DNA from: Clitopilus passeckerianus | Lineage: Eukaryota; Basidiomycota; Agaricomycetes; Agaricales; Entolomataceae | Assembly (NCBI GenBank): GCA_944990035.1 | Contig: CALYLX010000069.1 | Coordinates: 310,001 to 374,000 of the forward strand | Direction: 5' to 3' | Length of the DNA stretch: 64,000 nucleotides | Shown here: positions 42,794 to 54,386 of the stretch, piece by piece | Numbering within the stretch: the first letter of the stretch is position 1 | Layout of the letters: each line of letters begins with the position of its first letter | Program-made: the position numbers and the translations under genes | The notes under the pieces: generated by a model | What the model was told of the DNA's origin: nothing | Seen by the model: the letters and a program-made list of their open reading frames with translations, nothing else | Database searches by the model: none

Positions 42794-44420
42794 ATGAACA
42801 TCGCAGGAGTCGTCCCAGCGTCCCAGACTGCACAATACCTTCGTACACTTCCCTCAATTCGTGAACGTTGCCTTCGGGTATTCGATCTCGCAAAAGAAGG
42901 CAAGTTGGAGTACTTTGAGTATCATCCTGAGAAGGAGAAGGGTGTCGCCGAGTTCTGTGCAAAGTTAATGAAGGTACGGATAATCTCACTGTTCAATGGG
43001 CAGACGAGGATCTCAACACCCGGATACTAGAGAGATTACCCTGATTTCGCAGCCGTACGTCCTCTTTCCTTCTCCACGACTCCTTCGGCCCTCTTATCCT
43101 TATCTTTACCTTAGATAAACCCCCACGGCCGCTGGCGCCACCTCGACGCAGGCCGCCCCCGCGTCGAACCCTTAATCTCGAAATGGTCCACCTCCCCACC
43201 TCCAGTCGATCAAACCGAGATCCTCAAACGCTGCATCGACCTGTTCATCGTCTCCGTTCTCGTCGATGCTGGCGCAGGAAACAAATGGAGCTACAAAGAA
43301 GAAGGAAGTGGATTGATATTTGGACGATCGGAGGGGCTGGGTGTAGCGAGTGTAGCTATGTTTGAGCGGGGATTGTTTTCGAGTGATGGAAAGCAGCCAT
43401 ATAGGGTTGATGGTACGCATATAGTCTCTCAAATATTCCTCTGGTTGCATGGATGTTGATTCGAGTCTTTTTCTTTTTTCTTTTTCGTTAACAGCGGAAG
43501 GTTTGGCGAAGTTGACTGTGGAGAACACGGCTGCTGGGTTCCAGGTTAGCGAGGCCAACCCGATGGTAGGATTGGAAGGCCGCACCTCTCTGCTCGTCAA
43601 CCTCGCCGAAGCACTTCGAACCAGCCCCGATCTATTTGGAAAAGACGGAAGACCTGGGAACATGGTCGGTAGGTACCCTTTTACTTTCTTCTCGTATCAT
43701 CATACTCACCTAACTCTAGACTTCCTCCAATCTCAATCCAAGGAAACCTCCTCCAAACGCACCATCCCCCTCTCCGCACTCTGGCACGTCCTCGTCGAAG
43801 GTCTAAACCCGATCTGGCCTTCCCGAATACAATTCGGCGGTATCTCACTAGGTGACGTGTGGCCCTGCGATGCACTCAAAGCCTCATCCAAGGAGGGAGC
43901 AGCAGAAGGCGACGAGTTGGTCCCATTCCACAAACTAACCCAATGGATCACGTACAGCTTGATCGAGGTGCTGGAGAAGGTAGCAGGGTGGAACGTAGAA
44001 GGGAAGGAGGATTTGACTGGGTTACCGGAGTATAGGAATGGAGGGCTCCTTGTTGATTTGGGTGTGCTCACGCTCAAGCCTGGTAAGCTCCCGATGGACG
44101 AGAAGTCGGGGTTGCCGAGTGTCCCGCCTTCGCATCCTGCGATTATTGAGTGGAGGGCTATGACTGTTATTGAGCTGTACGTTTCGTTTCTTTTGTGTCT
44201 TTACTTTATACATGACGATGCTGATGGGATATGTGTGCTATATAGAGACCGCATCGCCGACCTCATCCGTTCTCAACTCAGTCTGTCTCGTGAGCAGTTG
44301 TCGTTGGCGCAGGTGCTGGAGGGTGCGACATGGAAGGGCGGAAGGGAGATTGCGAAGGAGAAGAGACCTGAGACCAGTGGGCCGCCGATTGAAATTCAGA
44401 GTGACGGAACTGTGTTCTAA
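42794..44420 (+). CDS. URC4: URC4-like uracil catabolism protein (DUF1688)
   Basis: Six exons: 42794-42973, 43031-43054, 43115-43412, 43495-43668, 43720-44176, 44246-44420; 435 aa, all in frame. Family features: SIRERCLRVFDLAKEGKLEY at the N-terminus, YPDF--INPHGRWRHLDAGR split by a 24-nt exon 2, LFIVSVLVDAGAGNKWSYKE, ENTAAGFQVSEANPMVGLEG, PLSALWHVLVEGLNPIWPSR, GDVWPCDAL and a C-terminal RPETSGPPIEIQSDGTVF. URC4 is needed for the URC route of uracil breakdown in fungi; its exact reaction is not settled. Soluble protein, no targeting signal seen. Confidence 0.88.
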
Positions 44421-44594
44421 AGCGTAGAGATGATACCATGAAGGATACCAAAGATATTCGTTACGCAAGGACTCATTTGCAATCGAACCATAACAATGTG
44501 ATCACCATATAGCATTAAACCACACCAATTGAGTAATCTAAGACAAAAACAAAAGTATACGTGGGGGTAAAACAAAAAAAACATAACCGAATAA

Positions 44595-46155
44595 CTATCC
44601 AAAAATCCTCGCCCAGAGTCCCTTCCCAGTGCTCTCCCCATCCTTGGCCAACAACGGCGTCTGCTCATCCACCCCTCCCCCAAACGCCACCTCTCCCGTT
44701 CTCACCTCCTCCTCAACCGCACTCTGCAAAGCCCCAGCCAATGCAATCCTCGTCATCGCCGGGTCCTCTTCCTCCGTCGTCACCAACCCGGGTACGTCAA
44801 TCTCATTATCAGCTCCATTGGAGGCATGGGCAACAGAAGCATACGAAGGCAGCTGCTCGTTCAGCGGGTTCCCGAACTCGTCGATCCCAAGACGGCGTTG
44901 GCGGAATGTCCAGACGATGCACATGGTGAGGAGGGAGGCTTGCATGAGTCCGGAGACGGCGAATGTTATCCAGGATGTCCAGTCTGTGCCTGGTCTGTGT
45001 CAACCAAATGTGTCCGAGTCAGCGATATGAAGACAATGGAAGGAAAGGAGGAAGAGACGAACCGTAAAGCGATACTCGTAACCATCAACAAAGCACCTGG
45101 ACTCTGGATACACATCATGGGTATACTCAAAGCGCCAACGACTTTCATGCGGTAGGTGTGGACGAGTTGGGGGATGTACTGGACTGCGGCAAGGAGGGCG
45201 GAGCTTACGCCGAGGAAGGCGGCCCAGGATTGAATTTGGGAAGGGAGAGGTGCGGATGGCGAGGAGGAGGTTGGGTAGGAGGAGAGGAGGTAGATGGTGG
45301 TGAGCGTTATTAACACGCTGTGGGAGAGAAGGGTGGGTGGGTTAGTTTGGTTGGTTGGAGGAGGATGGAGGATGAAAAGTGACGCACAAGTGAATCCCAA
45401 CGACCCAGGAGAGAACAGTGGATAGAAGGTAGTTGTGGCTCTTCTTGGGTTCCTTGGAGAGCTGCATTGGGGACTGGCCGTTCTGGGTATCGAGCGCGAT
45501 GGGAGCGTATTTGAGGTGGGGTGGATAGTAGATCATGTAGAGGACGTTACTGTTTGAGTGTCGGGACAAATTGAGATTGGTTCAAGATAGGTTAGAAAGG
45601 TAGAGGGTGGCGGAGGAAGAAGAGTACATACATTGTCGTAAAGAGCATCCATTGGAGGCCTATTTGAATGAGGCCGCCTGTTGCTTCGAGGCAGCTTCCT
45701 AGGGTCTGAGAGGGAGGGGGCATGTTATTGACCGGATCATGTAGACGATGAATACCGGACTCACGAGCATAGGACAGCACCGTACGATGCGCCATTGTAG
45801 TGTAGCCCTACAGAGTCCGTACATTAGCTGGCCGGAGAAGTGAAGCGTTCAGGAGGACTGACATGTTCAATAGGTTCGCAGCAGTTGACGTGCTGCCAAG
45901 GAGAAGGAACCATGGACTAATTCCTTCTGAAGAGCCTTTGGATATAATTCGGATGTGCTTTGGTCACATATTAGTTCATTGCATCCCTAGAGCATTTTGA
46001 GCAGCGAATTCACCTGAGGCGCGTAAGAAACTATAAGCCCAATACAGAGCCCGAAAGTAAGGATGGCGTTGAACCAGTCATGGTGCTACTCTTCGTTCAG
46101 AATATGGTAAGCTAATTCAATGTATGTTGCTCACTGGTGTACAGGTGTCCGACAT
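44595..46155 (-). CDS. PQ-loop membrane protein
   Basis: Multi-exon. Start at 46155 gives MSDTCTP (exon 46135-46155), joined to HHDWFNAILTFGLCIGLIVS (46014-46085) and then SYAPQ, the first PQ motif, continuing HIRIISKGSSEGISPWFLLL. Further exons give LQWRIVRCCPML, a membrane helix around IQIGLQWMLFTTMYVLYMIY, the SKEPKK loop, and the second PQ motif QYIPQLVHTYRMKVVGALSI. The end is a soluble acidic tail with GIDEFGNPLNEQLPSYASVA to 44595. PQ-loop proteins are seven-helix carriers (cystinosin, SWEET, vacuolar cationic amino acid exporters). Substrate not predictable here. The exon borders in the 45300-45960 part are approximate. Confidence 0.8.
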
Positions 46156-46484
46156 TGGATGGAATGGCCTCCAGCCCGGTCTGTTCGCTGTGAAAGACAG
46201 ACAGTGAAAGTGGCCTGGCGTTGAAAGGACGTTAAACCCGATTTGGGTGGCTAAGCCTGGTCACGGTAATGTGACAGATCACGAGGCTGGACTAGCGAGA
46301 TAAGATAAGATCGTCACACCAGCTGAACAACGAAGACTCGATTGCGCTGCCAAAAACAGACTGGATGCACATCTCTGCGAGTTATAGACGTAGCTACACA
46401 TCTAAAACCGTAACAGATTTTCATGGCCACACACATTCGCAATAGCCTTCACTAGCCCCACGGCTCACTCTTCTGCTGATGTTA
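46156..46484. other. Intergenic
   Basis: 5' flank of the PQ-loop gene and 3' flank of SET gene 2. Nothing recognised. Confidence 0.45.
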
Positions 46485-48043
46485 TCATTGCGTACTCAAG
46501 ACATGCGGCATCATGAACGTAAACACGTTAGTCACTCCTGCAAACCCATTCTTCGCCTGCTCCAAAGCCAACCACTTCTCAGCTACCTTCGCCCCCTCCG
46601 AATGTCTATCCAACTTCTTGAAAGCCCAAAGCGCGCATTGCAAGTACTTGCTATACTCTCGCAAATCCACCAAGCTGGCCGCTTCAATCTTTGCGATCCA
46701 CCCATAAATCTCTTGGAGCTTCTTCTCGTGTTCGTCTGGGGTCACATTACCGCTGGCACCGGATAGGTAGGAGTCTAAGCCCCGAGCTGAGGAGATGATG
46801 CGACTTTGGAGACTTTGAACCTCGGGGTCGGTGCAGAGTCGGCATTGGCAGGTGAAGCCGTACTTGCCGAGTTTCTCTTGACGAACTGAAAGAGGATCGG
46901 TAGTCATGCAGTAGGAAACAAAGATTTCTTCACCGGCTTTGATACTCCGGATGGCGCGAAGTTCGCCGGAGAAGCTGGCGTGGTTGAAGACGACGCAGGC
47001 GTTTGGCAAGCAGCTGGATCACAATGAAAGGAAACATCATGAGTACAGTAATTTGGCTTTCGAACGCAAGACATAGCCCCACCTATGATTAATCCTGGAC
47101 AAGTCCTTATAAACCACGGAATGGTAATAACCCTTCTTCTCGAACGTAACACAAAACGCATTCGTTCGCATAACTCCCATCAGCGGCCCACTCCCGTCCT
47201 CAAGGTGCGCATTCGCCAAAGCAATATAGGCAGCTTGTGCTTCCGGCAACATCCTCCCGAATGATAACTCCAACACCTTTTCGTGTTCTGCCAGTACAAT
47301 CGTGACCTTCTCAGCCTGGGATAGAGGCTTTCCGTTCGGCATCGCGATACTGAATTTGATGGCGGTGGGAGCGATGAGTAACGGCCGCTCGTTCTTTATG
47401 AGGTCGTTCACTTTGAGGTTGGTAGTGGCGAGCATGCCGGTGCCCCCTGAGGGAGAGGCTGCGATGCGGTAGCGGGGAGAAGGGAGGTGGGTGAGTGGAT
47501 GTGGGAAACCAGGGAGGGAGTAGATGAATTTCTTGATGCTGGGGTCGTCGAAGATGCACTCAGCCCAACCGTCCGGGTTGGTTAAGAGCGTGTCGTCATA
47601 GCCCATGGGAGGGACGGTGGTGTGGATGCGGGCGGTGTTGGATGGGAACTCGAATGAGTCTGATGGGGTTTCTTTGATGTTGCAGGCCTCGGCGGAAACA
47701 CGATATTGTTTTGGAAGTTCTAGAGATTCTTAGTCAGTGAATGTGTGAAAGGGTGGAGGGGGAGGGGGACGGACGGGTGGTGAATTTGCCAGTTGGAAGA
47801 GCTATTCCCAGAAGTTCCTTTTTGTCGGTCTTTTGTTCGATGTGGAGGGTATCGACGAGCTCTGAGCGCATATAGTCAGGTAAAACTCTGCCGTTTCGTC
47901 AAAGGAATGTAGTCCTCAGACTTACCATTCAATCCTGCAGGATTAGATTGTGTTTCTTTGTCCGAAGGTGCAGTAGAAGTGGAAGCTTTCGGCATCTTGC
48001 GACCTTTCTTAGCCTGAGCGCGTTTCGCAACATCGTCTTTCAT
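46485..48043 (-). CDS. SET-domain protein 2 (SMYD-like)
   Basis: Four exons: 47926-48043, about 47790-47861, 47083-47719, 46485-47013; 451 aa. Start MKDDVAKRAQAKKGRK aligns with the SET gene at 33303. SET core: GTGMLATTNLKVNDLIKNER, RINHSCLPNACVVFN, GEEIFVSYC, and post-SET FTCQCRLCTDP. Unlike its paralogue it keeps both the NHSC asparagine and the final tyrosine, so it should be able to methylate. The donor of the intron after exon 2 is ambiguous: a GC donor (TG|GCAAAT) or a GT donor 14-15 nt further on, both in frame. Likely a protein-lysine methyltransferase; substrate unknown. Confidence 0.85.
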
Positions 48044-48697
48044 GGTAGCCTGAGTTTGTTGAAAAGCAATAACTAGATGTACGTGCCGGGGTGAGAGGGG
48101 GAGGAGGGGATTGTGGAAGGACAAAAACAAGGGCAGACAGGTACCAGTCTTTAAGCTTTATATGAGCTTAAGAAGTTGAAGCATAGGGAACGTGATCAAA
48201 TCGTGGGCCATCGAACCCATAGAAGGAATCTTTCAAAGCCATGTGCATGATGCCTCTGGAACAATGGATCGCAGGATCATAGCGTCAAAAAGCGGGTTGA
48301 CAGCCATTACAATAGCCAGACAAGGCTTTCATTGCGAAACAAAGCAATGGCCGTGGCATCTCAGACCTGTGCGACTGGAGTGTCCTGACTCCATGAACAT
48401 CCAGGCTGATGGCGAAGGAAACGACGACAGTTTGTCAGGGTATTGAAGGCTTCTTCTTCTAGTATGCAGCCTTGGGCTATTCTGAACGACCACCAGTCTC
48501 TGAAACCCACTGCAATTTGTGACAATGGTGGTGATCACGAAAGCTGCAGTTTTCCGGCAAGAGGGACGGGAGGAAATGAGGCATCAGCCGAAAGAGGCAA
48601 ATCTTCCCACGGAAATGATCGTTCCGTCGACCGAACGAAAACTCTAATATGCCTCATGAACACGGTACTTCCAGACACAAAACATAACAAAATGAAA
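48044..48697. other. Intergenic
   Basis: 5' flank of SET gene 2. No gene recognised. Confidence 0.45.
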
Positions 48698-48804
48698 GGC
48701 ACCAGCGGGAGTCGAACCCGCCGTGGAGAGTTTGTCTGACTCGCGGCCTGAAACGAATCTCAGGTAGGCATTGCGTCAACATTACCCACTATCCAATTGG
48801 TGCT
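48698..48804 (-). other. tRNA-like 107-nt element, copy 2
   Basis: Minus-strand sense: ends GCACCA / TGGTGC pair over 6 bp, T arm GCGGG/CCCGC with B box GGTTCGACTCC, and an A-box-like TGGATAGTGGG. A T-run (TTTCATTTTG) follows the 3' end and could stop Pol III. Same length as the element at 12992-13098. Shared internal blocks are CTACCTGAGATTCGT and CGCGAGTCAGACAA. Better paired at its ends than copy 1. tRNA identity not determined. Confidence 0.55.
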
Positions 48805-49509
48805 TGGAAAACGTTCACGAAACCTGCTATTTATGCCAGTGAAATGGCCTCACAGGGGCTTGAGGGCCGGCCAAAATTTCAGCTAGGAACTGGTTAAGTT
48901 TCAATATCTTGAGGTTGTTACATAGTTTCCCGAGGCGTTGGGAATCGGCAATCTAGAACTTGCCGCCTTCACCTGGTGACCACCACCGGCTTCGGGGGAG
49001 ATAGTCAATTATCGAGTGCTCCCTCGGTACTCGGTGGATACTCTATATGTGCTTCGTTTGATCTACGGACGCAATCAAAGGTGATTTGCACTCACCCTGC
49101 GCTTCGACCATATGACGCTGTGCAAAATAGACAACTGAACATTGACAAGTTTTTCCGAGCACCCATACCTAGCGGGCCGGGGCGGGATGATCGAGGAATT
49201 GTTCATTAGAATGTGTAGCGGCAGCGAGGATTTAGACTCGATGGAGGCCACAGTTGGCCGACACCGTGAGATGGCGTAGTGTCACTCAACGCAGGGAGCT
49301 AGCTGTGCATATGCTTCAAGCTTTGCCGAAGAATTTCCATGAGAAATTAAAGGCGTCAGATACGATAAATTTAGCAACGAGCCCGGGCCGCTTTACATCA
49401 ATCACGTATATTCGCAGACACAAAATGGTTCAACCATTTAACTTGATAAGTTTCAAAAGACAAAAAAAAAACATTTATGGAAGTATTCAGCGCGATTTCT
49501 CAAAGCCTC
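48805..49509. other. Intergenic
   Basis: 3' flank of the GH12 gene and unassigned sequence. No recognised feature. Confidence 0.45.
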
Positions 49510-50673
49510 TCATTTGCGATTGACAGCGACACTGTAGTTGTTGGTGACGAGGTTGGCGGCGCCAGTGAACGGCTCTGTGCCAGCCTGAATCGATTGGATA
49601 TACTGATGAACATATGGTCAGTAGTCGTCGAGGGCCGCGAGGTGCCGTACACGTACCTGCCACTGCGAAACGCCTTGGTTGTTGACGAGGTATTCTATTC
49701 GGAGGATTTTCATGAGCTCTGGCAGGGGTCAGGGGCGAGTTACGTACGGAAGAATTGATTCAAGTCGCCGTTGAAGTTGGTAATATCGCCCTCAGCACTG
49801 ACGAAGGAGAGGACCTGCCAGTTGGCATTGGGTCCACTCCAGAGGTTCCAACGATGGCCGGCCAAGCTAAGGTTGCCCACAATCTGGCCTCCAATAGGTT
49901 GAACTCTGCAGGTTCAATCGGTACAAGAAAGTATGAGGACATAAATGTAAACTTACCCTCCTTGACCAGAGAGCCAAATCATGCTGAATGAAAGTTAGCA
50001 CTGGAGTCAGCTATTTTTGGATGTAGAGGCGTACATCTCGTAGGAAGACGCTGAGGAGGCAGGATTGCCGGAGGCGGCCCAGCCAAGCCAGATGTCATAG
50101 CTAGCAGGATTTTTGAGTACATTTGTTGGATAAGGCCGAGCAAGGGTTAGCCTACGCGACGTCAGCTCGGAGTGGGTTCGACCTGGACTGGTAGTACCAG
50201 TTCCAGGAGGAAGGAGCGGAAGCAACGCTTGCCAGCTATCGGAAATTAGCCTGAGTACCCCAAGGTCGAAGACCACACTGTCGGGACTGACCTGAACTCC
50301 CTTGGCACTGTTGTGCACCACGTTGGCATCTAGAGAGCGGACAGTGAGCTGGTTATCTCTACAGGCTAGCAATGAAATCAACTGACAGCTTTTAACATTA
50401 TTCTGGTTATTCTGCCAGTTCCAGTTAGTGGCCCAGGCGACCGAGTTGCCGTTGGCACTGTTCAAGGTCGAGGATTGGCCGCCGACGCCAGAGCCTTGGA
50501 GTAGGACGACGATGAGTAGGCATGGCGCGCAATGCAACGGAGCACTTACTAGCACCCCAGAGGTTGTTGCACAATGTGTACGCTCCAGCTCCAATGCAAC
50601 TGTTTCCGTTGATTGTCTGGCCGTGCGAGGAGGCAAAAAACCCGAGGAGGGCGAGAGAAAGAAGCTTGTACAT
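49510..50673 (-). CDS. GH12 endoglucanase / xyloglucanase, secreted
   Basis: Nine exons: 50550-50673, 50387-50494, 50292-50329, 50156-50235, 50035-50100, 49957-49983, 49748-49905, 49657-49694, 49510-49602; 243 aa, every junction in frame. Signal peptide MYKLLSLALLGFFASSHG. GH12 marks: CNNLWGASSGVGGQSS, WATNWNWQN, VKSYANVV, ADVAYDIWLGW, the nucleophile in SSYEIMIWLS, VGNLSLAGHRWNLWSGP, the acid/base in SIQAGTEPFTG, and C-terminal NNYSVAVNRK. Both catalytic glutamates are present and length is normal, so it should be active on beta-1,4-glucan or xyloglucan of plant cell walls. Signs of plant-biomass degradation by this fungus. Confidence 0.93.
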
Positions 50674-50857
50674 AGTTGGAAGAGGCTGAGAGAGCGAGGT
50701 ACTCAAGTTGCAATTGAAGTTGCTGAAGAGAATGGAATTCAGGCTTGTCTCTTATAGTCCATGCCACCCTCGACCCTGCTCGAATTAGAGGCCCTCAAAA
50801 ATAGCTTGTGAACGCAGACGCATGGAAATCGAGGTCATATAGATCAGTTCAACAAGA

Positions 50858-50904
50858 CGTAGAGTTACCACTTGACATGGATTTGCGAGTTTATCCGAAG
50901 AATT
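50858..50904. repeat. Direct repeat, unit 1
   Basis: The core TTGACATGGATTTGCGAGTT is flanked by GTAGAG-TACCA upstream and TCCGA-AGAAT downstream. Unit 2 is at about 50990-51036, 132 bp further on, with few differences. Confidence 0.7.
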
Positions 50905-50989
50905 AATCAAGGCTAGCTGCCCCGCAGTATGTCGAAAGGAGGCAAACGTTAATATTCGAAGTCATCCAGACACTGTAGAGGCCAGGAAG

Positions 50990-51036
50990 GTAGAGGTACC
51001 ATTTGACATGGATTTGCGAGTTTTTCCGAGAGAATG
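50990..51036. repeat. Direct repeat, unit 2
   Basis: Same core TTGACATGGATTTGCGAGTT as unit 1, with GTAGAGGTACCA before it and TTTCCGAGAGAATG after it. Confidence 0.7.
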
Positions 51037-51552
51037 AAAGAGACTCGGCCGTCGACGCCGAGTCTCGACGGTGAAAGAAGGCCTAACGGCGCAAAGTTGA
51101 TGCAGAACCTTTGACGGATCGCAGGCACATCATGGACTCGAGAAAGAGACTATTCATGATCGAGGTGCCACGATCTCGCCAATCGCCACCTGCTGACCGC
51201 GTCATGACACCTAAAATCATGCAGGCATCCGGTGACCCACAGGAGCCCTTAAGAGCGCCCACAATGGTCTTTTCCCACCCCCGACACCCTACAAAGTCAT
51301 GCCCACGGATATTGCTGAATTCAACGATTTGCGCTCATCGATGGGACATTTACAGACATGTATGCCATCACACGCGAAAAGCCACCGAAGAGAAAAGGTC
51401 GTAATAGGCCGTCACAAGATGAGAGGCCCTCGTGCTGTATAGACGTGCAAAATACGTCCGACAGGGTTCAGGCGTATGGGCAAAGGTTTAAAACATGGCA
51501 TTGAAGTGCAACGACTCCGAAGTTCTAACAGAGATTATCCCGACTGCCCCAG

Positions 51553-52147
51553 CTAGACTCTATCGTTCAAATGGATGGCATTCAAGTCCTCGTGTAACTG
51601 GTACGCGAGGGTAGCAGGAGCGGGAGAGTCCGATGGGGCAACTGCGGTATTTGTTTCAACCACCGGGTTTAGATGGAATTCCTTACGAGCCACAGGGCGA
51701 GTGGCAGACGTAGAAACCGGACTCTGAGGGAGGCTTGCGTCGCTGTTTGAAGACTCACTGTCCGTGATGGTTTCCCAATCGGACTCATGAGCTTGGGCGT
51801 CTGCCCGGGCACGTTCCCTGGCCTGTCTACTGGCCTGTAGTCTAGCTTTCTTCTGCGTATCAAGATAGTCGTGGGCCTCTCCGACCTGCAGAATAATTTA
51901 GCTCAAGAGCTAATAATATCCCGACAGACACACTTACGGTGTAGCCCCGACGACACTGCAATTCACCAATCAAGATACTCCTACATCTTTTCGTGTGCTT
52001 AGTCCAGAAGCCGACATAATATTCTCCACGGCTGTCCATTTTGATCTCATTGCCACAGGCTGCGCAGACGACTGAATGTGGGGTCACGGAACCAGGAACA
52101 ACCCAAGGGTGGTCCATAAGCATCGCTCGCCGAGCGACCACGGACAT
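51553..52147 (-). CDS. Small BED-like zinc-finger protein
   Basis: Exon 1 51938-52147, intron 51886-51937 (GTAAGT...TGCAG), exon 2 51553-51885; 180 aa. Seen: VCAACGNEIKMDSRGEYYVG then FWTKHTKRC, that is C-x2-C...H-x4-C with the aromatic residues of a BED-type finger. It is followed by a Lys/Arg/Ala helix (ARLQASRQARERARADAQ) and an acidic Ser-rich tail. Similar one-finger proteins are numerous in Agaricomycetes, with unknown function. The start at 52147 is the first ATG of the open frame; 52117 or 52108 are possible. Confidence 0.65.
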
Positions 52148-54386
52148 GTTATGGGACCCTCGTCCAGGATTCTTTCTCAAGCTGGAAGGAGAAGGGGTGC
52201 TCAATAGCTTACTTTTAGCCAAGACGGGTACAACTCACGTTCTGGTCGAAGAACAAAGTGTGTTCATTTTTAAACAGGTGAATGAAGAGGGATGGTGGTT
52301 AGTTCGGATCTACTGGGATTGTCGTCGACAGTAATGATGTGGAACCAGTTGACGTCGAGGAAGTGAGTTTAGTGGAGGGGAGGGGAGGGAAATGATACGT
52401 ATTGGCTAGGGATGCCGTTTGCTCCGGATTAAATACCTCTCATCCGTCTGGTGTTTTCTTCGGTCGCCCTACACGTGATAGGAGATTTTCCCAACCTACC
52501 ACTATGTTCGCCTCATTCTTACTGTCAGCAAATGTTAGCCAATGCACCTTGATTAATGGGCCACACCAGTACCTCACATACCTTCGTACCCTCTGGATCT
52601 GCACGTCTTTTGGGACTTGCTTTGAACAACTGTGACATTGAACGAGGGAACTTGCGCCACGCTCAGCTCCGGTACTTCGCGGGCCGCTCGCTAACAATAT
52701 ATGACAAAATGAATTCTCTAGAAATCGTTTGCCAGGATAGGCAGTGTCAGTGGTCATGTCAAATGTCAAATGTAGGCCGCAGCCTTACCTGTAGGAAGCA
52801 GCCACCGCCATGCGGCTTGGGAGTGGCATCTATTCGTATGGAGCGTCTGACAAGCAACAAGGTTGAAGTTCTTGTCCATTGCATGCTTCGTCCAATGACC
52901 TCAGCCCTCAGCATGGGCGGCTTGCAGAATTAAGAAGTTCACCACGCGGGAAATCGATTCGAGGGACTTCCTATTGGCTTCTAGGGTGATAAAAGATCAA
53001 ACACAGGCCCTGACGAATCATCAGGTCAAATACCCTGGCATTAAGCTATCAACGTACCTAGTTCTGCGATAAAAAGTAACTTGGAGCTTCATTCCGAGGA
53101 ATTTCCATGATGCCGTCTGTCCAGGTAGATCAGCTTGATAACGAGATTGGGGTAATCGCACAACGCACCAGGATAAAGGCTCCGAAATAGTTTGATGGGT
53201 TGGGTAGGCCGGTCAAGGTGCGCTTTCATCTAAACACGGTCCACAGGGTTTTGGTCATTCGAATATGTGACAGAACGAGTAAGAAACCGGCCATCCACAC
53301 ACGCCATATCGCAGCAAGTATTGACTTCCCAATCGGCGTCAGGTGAGGACCACGATCAACTGCCAGCCCATTACGAGCAAGCACTAGCTTCTGTAAAAGT
53401 CGGCGACAAAACACAGAGCGAGAGACCTCGTTGACTCTGCTTGATTCCGGATGATGTAGTCGTCTCATGCCAGAAATCTTTGGCTATACCCTGGCAAACA
53501 GGAGAGGCCTGGGAGTACACTCGGTAAGGGAAAGGGTCTTGCATTCTCTGGCGTTAAACCACAACGGCACTTACCCGATGTCCAATTATGGCGTGATTGA
53601 AGCCAGTGAAAAACCGAAAGGGCTGCCGTACCCTTGAGAGGCGTGCTAGTGAACCACTATGTTCCACTTTTAATCATTGAGCGCTGAGCGGATAGACGGT
53701 GGTAACGTCTCGTCGTTTTCTCCTCGCAAACATCATATAACAACACTCAGGCTGGCATACGATCTTGGCTCCATCGTTTGACGTCTCTCTGGTTTGGTTA
53801 ATGTCCATCTGTGAAATTGCTCGCTGTCCCAACAGGGCTCAGAGTCACTGTACAAAGGCATGATATACCTTTGCCTGAGATCATTAGACCTTAATAAAAG
53901 GGGATGAAAGATGCATTTACTTACGATCCGGTGCTGCTGCGAGTGACGTCGCAAGCGTAGCGCCAGAGAAAGCGCCAGGCTGCTTGACACTTGTACGCGA
54001 TCGCAGTTTTCCGTTTGCCACGGGGTCGGGACTCGGCATCCTGCGATCTTCACCTTGTGACACCATGTCTCTATCACTCCCCAGCTTCAACGCATTGCGC
54101 ACTACGGTCCAGCTACCCTCAGCTACCTCGGTTGAGGCGTGCGCAGCTCCGTCAGAGGATTTTCCTGATGTGCCATGTGCGCCTGGGGTGATATTTCTAT
54201 TGCCACAGCAAGCTCAGCAAACAAGGCTACGGCGGGGGCATCAGCTTTTCTGACGTCTTGCTTTCACGGGTCCGCAGGCAGCTATTGTAAGCGCTTGCAT
54301 ATTTAACTTGATGGAATGGTATATATTGACGTTGTGAACTTGAAGGAAACTATCCCAAACAACAAGCAACAAGGAGCAGGAGCCAC
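52148..54386. other. Largely gene-free region with one weak coding signal
   Basis: A minus-strand stretch at 52440-52930 has an open frame containing VQCHSCSKQVPKDVQIQRVR and an upstream piece KPHGGGCFLQ before a GTAAGG donor. This might be the relic of another small zinc protein, but no histidine-cysteine half is visible. The rest (52940-54386) shows only short frames without motifs. The last 100 bp is the amidase promoter region. Confidence 0.35.

Larger units (their letters stand above)
50674..51552. other. Intergenic with a short direct repeat
   Basis: 5' flank of GH12 and 3' flank of the zinc-protein gene. An open frame at 51111-51404 (+) has no recognised motif. Contains the direct repeat listed separately. 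Confidence 0.45.

Noticed and set aside
43172..43663. 163-codon minus-strand open frame
   Set aside because: Antisense to URC4 exons 3 and 4, whose splicing and family match are solid.
51111..51404. 97-codon plus-strand open frame
   Set aside because: No similarity to anything I recognise and no supporting context.
53226..53468. 80-codon minus-strand open frame
   Set aside because: No domain, signal peptide or splice partner seen.
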